Shown here in pieces: positions 44,119 through 51,508 of a DNA stretch of 64,000 nt. The stretch is from JARRNE01 sp963824085 (GTDB lineage Bacteria > Pseudomonadota > Gammaproteobacteria > Chromatiales > Chromatiaceae). The DNA lies in the NCBI GenBank assembly GCA_963824085.1, contig CAWGNT010000014.1, forward strand, positions 186,001 through 250,000, written 5' to 3'. The translations under genes and the position numbers were made by a program. Under the pieces are notes generated by a model that worked only from the letters and a program-made list of their open reading frames with translations, had not been told where the DNA came from and did no database searches. Each line of letters opens with the position of its first letter. Position 1 is the first letter of the stretch.

Positions 44119-45704
44119 ATGGCCAGGATCTTCATCTCTTACCGCCGAGACGACAGCGAGGTCGAAGCAGGCCGTATCTACGACCGGCTCGAGGCCCATT
44201 TCCGGCGTGGGTCTGTCTTCATGGACGTGGACGACATTCCCCTGGGTATCGACTTCCGCGAACATCTCGACCGGCAGATCCGCACTTGCGACGCCCTGCT
44301 CGCGGTTATCGGCAAGCGATGGCTTACCATTCGGGACAGGAGCAAACGGCGGCGGCTCGATGCGCCCCAGGACTATGTGCGCACGGAGATCGAGCTGGCC
44401 CTCGAGCGCGGTATCCCCGTCATTCCGGTTTTGCTGCGCGGCGTCGCCATGCCGCGTGAGTCGGACCTGCCGCCGAGCATCGCCGCCTTCGCCTACCGCA
44501 ACGCCGCCCGGGTGGATCCAGGCGCCGGCTTCCGCATCCATATGGACCGGTTGATCCGCGGGCTTGAGAAGCTTCTTCCCATCGGGGGGACTCGGGTGGA
44601 TCCACCGCCGGAAGAGGACGCGCCTGCAGGGGGAGGATTGCCAACGCCAGCAGACGCGACCACGTTGTCCGAACCCCCTTCACGGGCACTCTTCGTCAAA
44701 CAGCTCGAATTGCGGCAGCGGAAGTTACTGGAGAAGCAGGCGAAGCGCCGGCCAAAGACCGAACACGCTTCACCCCAGAAAGCACCGCAGGCGCTATTAA
44801 CGGAGACTGATCAGCTGTTGGCGGAGCTTCAGGACGCCGAAACGCAACCGCCGCGGCGACTCGAGATAGGGGATCGTTTGGCAGAGTTGGGGGAACACGG
44901 CCCGGCGTGGGCCTGACCCCCGACGGCCTGCCGGACATCGATTGGGTCGAGGTCCCGGCCGGTGAGTTCCTGTTCGGCAACGAAAATAAACAGGAGCGCG
45001 TCGACGCCTTCCGTATCGCCCGCTACCCAATCACCAATTCCCAGTACCAGGCCTTTGTCGACGCCGGCGGCTATACGGAGGATCGCTTGTGGGCGGGGCT
45101 GGCAAAACGGATCGAGCAACCGGCCAAGCCCACCTGGCCCCATCCCAACCGTCCCCGCACCAATATCGGCTGGTACGAGGCGGTCGCCTTCTGCCGCTGG
45201 CTTTCCGACCGGCTGGGGATGGAGATTCGCCTGCCAACGGAGGCCGAGTGGGAAAAGGCGGCACGCGGCACGGACGGTCGGGAATACCCGTGGGGAGACG
45301 GCTACCGGGCGGGCTTCGCCAACATCGCCGAGGCATACGAGACGAAGGCCCGGCTGATGCCGAGGATCATGGCGGCGCTCGGCTTCGCGGGTGCCGCACC
45401 GACCCACGATCACAACTTTAGTTATCTCAAGCAGACGACAGCGGTCGGCGTCTACCCGGACGGGGCCTCTCCCTACGGCGTGCTGGACCTGGCGGGCAAC
45501 GTCTGGGAGTGGTGCCTGAACAAGTACAGCGATCAGAAGGATGTGGATACCAAAGGGGACGTAACCCGGGTGGTGCGCGGCGGGTCCTGGCTCAACGATC
45601 GGGACTACGCGCGCTCGGCGTACCGCGGCAGGGGCAGCCCGGTCAACCGCGACGGCTTCATCGGCTTTCGGGTGTTGTGCTCGTCCCCCATCTTCGTGCA
45701 CTGA
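44119..45704 (+). CDS. TIR-FGE receptor-like protein B (DGR2 target), one frameshift
   Basis: Start MARIFISYRRDDSEVEAGRI at 44119 (alternative 44083). TIR at about 1-145 with FMDVDDIPLGIDFREHLDRQ and candidate catalytic Glu in YVRTEIELALERG. A coiled-coil-like linker (LFVKQLELRQRKLLEKQAKR) leads to LLAELQDAETQPPRRLEIGD. A slip near 44900 then continues VGLTPDGLPDIDWVEVPAGE and FLFGN, then IARYPITNSQYQAFVDAGGY, IRLPTEAEWEKAARGTDGRE and LAGNVWEWCLNK, VVRGGSW, VR-B, IGFRVLCSSPIF-VH-stop. Its end matches the TR reading frame (IGFRVVCSSHIF), so this is a direct DGR2 target. Confidence 0.88.
45591..45659 (+). other. Variable repeat VR-B (DGR2)
   Basis: 23 codons between GGSW and IGFR. At the 13 positions where the TR has Asn codons, VR-B has L N D Y Y G G S V N D G F. 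Eleven have changed at the first and/or second base (the adenines), and the third-base pyrimidine is kept in all 13. Flanks are near-identical to the TR from CGGGTGGTGCGCGGCGGGTC onward. Confidence 0.9.
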
Positions 45705-45711
45705 TCACTGA

Positions 45712-45749
45712 GTGCCGCGCGAGCGGCACAAACGGCGCGAAGCGCCGTT
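45712..45749 (+). promoter_or_regulatory. Tandem hairpins downstream of VR-B
   Basis: GTGCCGC-GCGA-GCGGCAC (45712-45729) and AACGGCGC-GAA-GCGCCGTT (45731-45749), starting eight bases after the stop codon of TIR-FGE B. Matching hairpins follow VR-C. In characterised DGRs such cruciform-capable hairpins just past the VR promote target recognition. Confidence 0.8.
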
Positions 45750-45798
45750 TACGCGCGATTCTTGGACCGTGTGCAAGGCACCCGGGTCCGACAGATAG

Positions 45799-45819
45799 GT
45801 AGGGTCCGCTGTGCGGACC
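45799..45819 (+). repeat. REP family 2 element
   Basis: GTAGGGTCCGCTGTGCGGAC. Same family as the elements at 47318, 47931-48045 and 51447-51508. Confidence 0.85.
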
Positions 45820-45838
45820 ATCGCCCTCAGGATCACGG

Positions 45839-46925
45839 TCACCGCGCCGCCAGCGTTCGGCGATGCTCCGCCGGGCGGATCGGCAACGAGTCGAGCACCC
45901 GCTCGCGCAGCCCCAGCTGTCGGCATGGCCGACATGCGCGATCCAGCCGCGCATGGCGGCCTCGAGCTCGGCGAAGCTGATCTCGCCGGCATGATAGGCG
46001 GCCAGGCGGGCGCGCAGCCGCCGGTGCTCCTCGCGCACCTTGCGTGCCTTGACCAGCCGATGCTCGGGTAGACAACGAAGCCGAGCCAGGGGATGCCGGC
46101 CGTGACCGGCAGCACCTGGGCGCGGCTCTCGTGGATGACGAGCCGAAGACCGGCGAGACGCTCGATCATCGCCTCCTTCCAGGCCCAGAGCTTGCGCCTG
46201 CCATCGCTGAAGAGCGCGAAGTCATCGACGTAGCGCAGATAGGCCCGGCAGCCGAAGCTCGCGCGTCACGAACTGATCGAAAGGGTGCAGGTAGCAGTTC
46301 GACCAGAACTGCGAGGTGAGGTTGCCGATCGGCAGGCCGCGCGGCCGGCAGACGCGCCAGGAGATCATCGCCGGGGAAACAGCACATAGCGGTAGTCGTC
46401 GTCGAGCACCCCGCGGCCGCTGGCGACGATCACCTCGACCAGCGCCATCACGTCCGGCTCCGGGATCTGGCGGCGCAGGATCGCGAGCAGCATCGCATGG
46501 TCGATCGAGGCGAAGTGCTGCACGATGTCGGCGCGCAGCACATAGCGGTGACGGCGGGCGAGGGCCTGCAGCCGGTCGATCGCCCGGTGGGTGCCCTTGC
46601 CGATCCGGTTGGCATAGCTGTCGGCGATGAACAGCCGCTCGAAGCGGGGCTCGATCAGGTTGCAGAGGGCATGGTGGACCACCCGGTCGCGGAACCGCGC
46701 GGCGCTGATCTTGCGCCGCTTCGGGTCCTCGATGTGGAAGTGCACGTAGGGGCCGGGGCGGTAGGTGCCGGCCAGCAGCTCCTCGCGCAGCTCAGCAGAT
46801 GCTCCTCGGCCCGGTACTCGAACCGGGCGACGCTGGCCGTGCCGCGCTTGCCGCGCGCCGCCTTGCGCCAGGCGAGCACCAGGTTCTCCCAGGAGCATAG
46901 GCTGCTCGAAGGCCGGGCTCGTCAT
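45839..46925 (-). CDS. DGR2 reverse transcriptase, multiple frameshifts
   Basis: From the ATG at 46923-46925 the minus strand encodes, across changing frames, a whole DGR-type RT: NLVLAWRKAARGKRGTASVA; RPGPYVHFHIEDPKRRKISA; RFRDRVVHHALCNLIEPRFE; FIADSYANRIGKGTHRAIDR; YVLRADIVQHFASIDHAMLL; a GLPIGNLTSQFW-type motif; RAYLRYVDDFALFSDG (catalytic YVDD at 46221-46232); WLGFVVYP; and the C-terminal IAHVGHADSWGLRERVLDSL, ending at 45839. At least six one-base slips (near 46885, 46790, 46370, 46260, 46060 and 45940) break it. All RT motifs survive, so it was recently active or the consensus is faulty. It copies the TR RNA with adenine mutagenesis. Confidence 0.85.
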
Positions 46926-46976
46926 CGATCGGGGCGGGCTGGCCGCATGCGAGCGGGCAGGCAGGAGGAGCCGGAC

Positions 46977-47323
46977 ATGGACCAGGAGATGGTGATCTTC
47001 GCGCGCACCTTCGACCTGCTCGAATGGCTGCTGCCGAAGTCGGAGCGCTTCCCGCGGGCCTACCGCTCGACCGTCACCCAGCGCCTGATGGACGCGGCGC
47101 TCGACCTGCAGGAGGCGCTGATCGCGGCCGAGCCGCAGCGCGGGCGGCCGCGCCTGACGGCGCTGCGCCAGGCCGACGCCGCGCTCGGTCGGCTTCGGAT
47201 CTACCTCCGCCTCGCCCATCGCTGGCGCTGGCTGAGCGACGGCCAGTACCAGCACGCCGGCGCGATGGTGGCGGAGATCGGCCGGCTGCTCGGCGGTTGG
47301 CTGCGCGCCGAGCACCGGTGGGT
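46977..47323 (+). CDS. DGR2 accessory variability determinant (Avd-like), fused in frame to RAYT 2 by a REP insertion
   Basis: The start at 46977 follows a strong GGAGGAG site and reads MDQEMVIFARTFDLLEWLLP, then KSERFPRAYRSTVTQRLMDA, RLRIYLRLAHRWRWLSDGQY and VAEIGRLLGGWLRAEHR, the bAvd four-helix pattern. There is no stop: the frame runs through a REP family 2 element (47318-47337) and straight into RAYT 2 at 47361. The native last residues are probably lost. It is divergent from the RT with 51 bases between the starts, unlike the usual avd-RT order, so the pair may share a bidirectional promoter. Confidence 0.85.
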
Positions 47324-47337
47324 CCGCTGCGCGGACA
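47318..47337 (+). repeat. REP family 2 element at the avd2/RAYT2 junction
   Basis: GGTGGGTCCGCTGCGCGGAC, translated as part of the avd2-RAYT2 open frame. Confidence 0.8.
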
Positions 47338-47360
47338 AAAGCGACTGGACTCCTGCCACC

Positions 47361-47916
47361 ATGACCAACTGGCGCCGTGCCTATGTCCTCGGCGGGACCT
47401 TTTTCTTCACGCTGGTCACCGCGAATCGCGCGCCCATCCTAACCACGCCGCTCGGTCGCGCGCTATTGCGCCAGGTCACCGTTGAGTGCCGGCGGCAATG
47501 GCCGTTCCACATCGAGGCGGTAGCCCTGATGCCCGATCACCTGCACACGCTCTGGCGGCTGCCAGAGGGCGATACCGAATACCCCAAACGCTGGGGGTGG
47601 CTGAAGAGAGAATTCACCAAGCAATGGCTTGCCCGCGGCGGCGGCGAGCGTTCGGTATCGGAATCGAGGGCAACGAAACCGGCGGCGAGGCGTATGGCGG
47701 CGGAGGTTCTGGGAGCACGTCATCCGTGACGATTTGGATCTGGAGCGTCACCTCGATTACATCCATTACAACCCGGTGAAGCACGGGCTGGTGCAACGTG
47801 CCGTCGACTGGCCTTGGAGCTCCTTTCACCGTTTCGTTCGTGAGGGCAAGTATTCCGCGGATTGGGGGTGCGCACCGATGGATTGCGACGATCTCGCGGA
47901 TTCGGTTGGGGAATAG
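47361..47916 (+). CDS. REP-associated tyrosine transposase 2 (RAYT), frameshifted
   Basis: The start at 47361 reads MTNWRRAYVLGGTFFFTLVT, then LLRQVTVECRRQWPFHIEAV and ALMPDHLHTLWRLPEGDTEY (HUH motif HLH), then WGWLKREFTKQW. Slips near 47640-47705 are needed to reach RRFWEHVIRDDLDLERHLDY, IHYNPVKHGLVQRAVDWPWS and the stop at 47914-47916. Distinct from RAYT 1 in sequence and in associated REP family. REP copies lie immediately before it and in a cluster after it. Confidence 0.85.
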
Positions 47917-47930
47917 CCGCGGATTGTGTC

Positions 47931-48045
47931 GGTCCGCATAGCGGACCCTACACCCTCGTTCGTGCCAGCCAGGTAGGGTCCGCTGTGTGGACCGTGGGGA
48001 TCGCTTCGTGCCGGACAGCCGGGATCGGTCCGCACAGCGGACCCT
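47931..48045. repeat. Cluster of three REP family 2 elements
   Basis: GGTCCGCATAGCGGACCCTA at 47931, GTAGGGTCCGCTGTGTGGAC at 47973 and GGTCCGCACAGCGGACCCT at 48027, in alternating orientation (BIME-like), between RAYT 2 and the TR. Confidence 0.85.
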
Positions 48046-48274
48046 CCGGTGATGGGCAGGGCGCCGGGGGAGCGAGTCCGGCCGGCGCCCCTGTTTGGTA
48101 TGTGCCCGACGGCCCGGCTACCCGGGCCGTGCGGACGGGACCGACCCGCGCCATCTTTCCCTCCCTCGCCTCGGCCCGCGAACCGTGGTCGGCGGGCAAT
48201 GCCGGAAGCGGCGCGGCTCCTGATCGGAGCCGGCCGCCCGCCCGGTCCCGCAGGGGCCGGGCCAGGAGGAACAG

Positions 48275-48412
48275 AAAGATGTGGGACGAACACACCACAC
48301 GAAACCCGATGTTGTTGTTCCGGTTGTTCGGGTTGTTCCTGTTGCGGTTGGCGCACCGCGCGTTGTCCGATTGTTGTTCCAGGACCCGCCGCGCACCACC
48401 CGGCCTCACGTC
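48275..48412 (-). other. DGR2 template repeat (TR)
   Basis: Minus strand, matching VR-B from GACGT (48412) through GGCGGGTCCTGG to the IGFR/CSSxIF end near 48275. The core 48311-48378 reads as 13 Asn codons (12 AAC, 1 AAT) interleaved with fixed codons: NNN-RD-N-ARCA-N-R-N-R-NN-P-NN-R-NNN, then IGFRVVCSSHIF. One G is missing near 48366 relative to the VRs. It carries no open gene and sits between the third target gene and the RT/avd genes. Clustering of AAC codons is the hallmark of DGR templates, since A-to-N changes at these codons sample most amino acids without making stops. Confidence 0.9.
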
Positions 48413-48555
48413 AACGGGCGGCCCCGCCGGCCAGACGGCCGGCTGGGCGATTATGGCCTGACGACGAGGTCCTGAAAAGGGCTGCGACTGGCGGCTCGCG
48501 CAGCGGGACCCTGCGCCGCGCTGGCCCTTGCTGCACGGGCAGAAAAAATCGCGAA

Positions 48556-48591
48556 GACGGCGCTCCGCCGTCGGTGGCGCTCGCGCGGCAC
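48556..48591 (-). promoter_or_regulatory. Tandem hairpins downstream of VR-C
   Basis: GTGCCGC/GCGCCAC with one mismatch (48574-48591) and GACGGCG-GAG-CGCCGTC (48556-48572) on the minus strand, just after the stop of the third FGE gene. Homologous in position and sequence to 45712-45749. A T-run follows on the minus strand, so it may also terminate transcription. Confidence 0.75.
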
Positions 48592-48599
48592 TTCAGTGA

Positions 48600-51351
48600 T
48601 CAGTGCTCGAAGATGGGGGACGAACACAACACCCGAAAGCCGATGACGTCGCTCCGGACGTCGGGATGTTCCGGCCGCGGTCGGCCGAGCGCGCGAGGTC
48701 CGACGTCGTCCCAGGACCCGCCGCGCAGCACCCGGAGGCTACAGTCGCCGCCATCGCCTCAGCCACGCCCGCCCGTCCTCGGGCGCGCCTTGTAGCTGTC
48801 GTGCCAGCAGTCCTCGACCCACTCCCAGACGTTGCCGTGCATGTCGTGACAGACCCCAGGCGTTGGGCTTGAAAGCTGCCGACCGGTGCGGTCTCGTCTT
48901 GCCGTCCCATTCGCTGCCGCAACATCGGCAATTGGCGAGGCCCTGGCCCTCGATATCGTCGCTGCCGTCCGGCGCCGGCAGGGCATACGCGGTCTTCGTG
49001 CCGGCGCGCGGCCGCATACTCCCACTCGCGCCTCGCTCGGCAGCCGGCATCCCCGGCCGGTCATCGCGCCCAGCCAGCGGGCATAGGCGCTGGCATCGGT
49101 CCAGTCGACGTAGATCACCGGCCGCTGGTCGCGCTCGCCCCAGCCGTCGTCGGCTGCGCAGGCCCGTCCGGTGGCGTCGCAGAAGGCATCATACTGGGCG
49201 AAAGTCACCTCGGTCTTCCCAGGAAGAACGGCTGGGCGAACGTGACCCGATGTGACCGGCTGTTCGTCTCGACGACCCAGTCAGCTTCCCATCTGGAGCG
49301 TCCCGCCGGGATCTCCGACCGAAGCTCGGGCATCGGAGATCTCTGATGCCCAGCTTGAACGCCCAACGGGTCCCAGCGCCTCGAACGGTTGGTCATCGCC
49401 TTCGCCCAGTACAGACCGTCGCCGACGTGCCGAGGACGGCCGCCAGAAGGCAGCCTCGACCGGCCCCGCCCGGCTCCAGCGAAGATAGCGCTGCTCGAGG
49501 CTGCCCCGGGCCGCCAGCCCGCGAAAGCCGAACAGTGCCGACCAGCCGGCCAGGCCGAAGAGCCGTGCGGGCCACGTGCGCTCCTTCCATTCCCGCGCCA
49601 ACTGCAGCCGCTCGCGCCGCGCCGCCCGCTCCTTGTTGCGCTCGATGTAGTCCCACAGCGTCGGCCAATAGGGCTGCGGCTTGCCCTCGGCGTCCAGGCC
49701 CTTGCTGCGGATCAGCGTCTCGTGGATCAGGTTGACCCAGCCGCCGCTTCGCGTCCGGCGTCCGTCCCGCTCACGCTGCCGCCGCCTCCTCGGTGACGGT
49801 GATCAGCCGCAGGGGGCCATGGCCTTGCCGCCGTCGCGGGCGCGCCGGCCAGCGAGGCGGTCGACCAGGTCGCCGGCCCGCGCTCGCCGCCGCCGGCGAC
49901 GGCGACCGCCTCGGCGCAGCGGGATGCGCCGGCGGGTGTGGCGGCGGCCCTCCGGGTCGACCTTGACCAGCCGGAACAGCAGCTCCAGCGCCCGCTCGCG
50001 CTGCTTGGCCCAGGCCGTCCAGCAGGTCGTCGGCGCTGCGGCTGAGAATGCCGGCGAGGCCGCCTTGCTCGCTGCAGCTTGGCCCGCTCAGGCGGTCCGT
50101 CCGTCGCGTTGTTCCCACAGCCAGTGCAGCGCGTTCTCGACCAGCGGCAGCGCCCCCGGCTCGTCCGCGCGCCTCGGCGACCATCGCCTCCTGCACCTCG
50201 CTCACATCGAGGCCGGCGAGCCGGGCCGGGCCGTCGATGATCTCGCGCAGGCCGTCGCCGCCGATCGGCGGCAGCGTCCAGGCCTTGCCGAAGCGGTTGC
50301 GCACGTCGACCAGCCGCGGCAGGTCCTCGAAGCGGTCGAGGAAGTCGGCGCGCACGGTGGAGATGACGAACAGCGGGCAGTCGGCGTCGTCCAGCGCGGC
50401 CGCGAGCAGGCGGTCGAAGCGCCCGCGCTCGTCCGGGTCGGCGAAGGTGAACAGCTCCTCGAACTGGTCGATGGCGAGCAGGAACGCGGTGTCGTCGTCC
50501 TGCTTGCGGCCGCGCAGCCAGTCGGCCAGGGCGCGGTCGTCGGCCTCCAGAGCGCTCGCGCACATCGGCCATCTCCACGCTCGAAGCCGCGGCGGGCCAG
50601 GTGCTCGGCCAGCATCTCGACCGGGTGCTCGCCCGGCATCATCGGGCCGATGCGCCGCCAGTGCGCGATAGCCGCGTGCGCGGCCACAGCCAGCCCTGAT
50701 CCACCAGCGGCAGCAGGCCGGCGTTCATCAGCGAGGACTTGCCCGAGCCGCTGTTGCCGTTGATCTCCAGCCAGCGCACGGTCGGGCTGCCCGGCGCGGG
50801 TGTCGAAGCAGGCGAGCGCGTCCAGGGTCTCCTTCTGGCGGCCGAAGAAGAGGCTGGGCCTGGTCGATGCGGAAGGCGTCGAGCCCGACGAAGGGGCAGC
50901 CCTCGAAGATGAGCCCGTCGCTGGCGACGATGGCGCGGTCGCGGATCTGCTCGAGCAGGCGCTCGGGCAGGGGTCGCTGCCGTTCCAGGGCGTGGCCTGG
51001 AACAGCCGCAGGAAGGCCGGGAGCGACTCGGCGGCCGTCGTCGCCGAGCAGGATCGGGGAAGATCGGCAGGCGCTCGGCATCGTCGTGGGGACCGAAGTA
51101 GCGGTCAGCGCCACCTGGGTCTCGGCGCCGATCCAGCGCCTGACCCCGTCGCGGCCAACCAGCACCACGAAGCGCGCCGCAGCCGTCCACGGCCTCCTGC
51201 AGGCGCGTGAGCCACAGATCGCCCTCGCGGATGCTCTGCGTCGTCCTTGAAGACGCCGAGCCCGCGCCTGCTCGAGCTGGCCGCGCAGGCTGGCCGCCGC
51301 CTCCAGATCGTTGCGGCTGTAGCTCAGAAAGATCTGGTTGTGGTCCGTCAC
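48600..51351 (-). CDS. TIR-STAND-FGE receptor-like protein C (DGR2 target), many frameshifts
   Basis: From the start at 51351: TIR (MTDHNQIFLSYSRNDLEAAA; RFVVLVGRDGVRRWIGAETQ). nSTAND1 NTPase with SDGLIFEGCPFVGLDAFRID, P-loop LEINGNSGSGKSSLMNAGLL, Walker B AFLLAIDQFEELFTFADPDE and LFVISTVRADFLDRFEDLPR. The FGE domain (minus strand, 48600-49250) has VTFAQYDAFCDATGRA, VIYVDWTDASAYARWLGAMT and CHDMHGNVWEWVEDCWHDSY, then LRGGSW, VR-C, IGFRVLCSSPIFEH and TGA at 48600-48602. Frame changes occur roughly every 100-250 bases, more than anywhere else in the window, yet domain motifs remain. Same architecture as the protein at 34978-37749. Confidence 0.75.
48645..48710 (-). other. Variable repeat VR-C (DGR2)
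   Basis: Aligns to the TR core with three single-base deletions (66 instead of 69 bases). At TR Asn positions it reads D D x L D G N I x V S D V, with the third base C kept. It shares CGC TCG (R S) with VR-B where the TR has CGG TGC. Confidence 0.8.
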
Positions 51352-51446
51352 AAGGGAACGCCTCGTCGAAATGCCTGGAGTCCCGCCAGCGGCTTCGAGG
51401 TCAAGACTACCCTCCCCCGCTCGTCCGGTACAGGCCGATCAGCCGC

Positions 51447-51508
51447 AGGGTCCGCTGTGCGGACCGAGCAGATGCTGCGCGATATCGGTCCGCACAGCGG
51501 ACCCTACC
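51447..51508. repeat. Inverted pair of REP family 2 elements
   Basis: AGGGTCCGCTGTGCGGACC at 51447 and GGTCCGCACAGCGGACCCTA at 51487. The second supplies the TAG stop of the next leftward gene. Confidence 0.85.

Noticed and set aside
45839..46925. Group II intron or retron RT
   Set aside because: The N-terminal and C-terminal segments are DGR-type, no intron RNA or retron msr/msd is present, and Avd and TR lie adjacent.
48275..48412. TR as the 3' end of a fourth FGE gene
   Set aside because: No FGE body lies upstream on the minus strand; only the repeat is present, as expected for a template.
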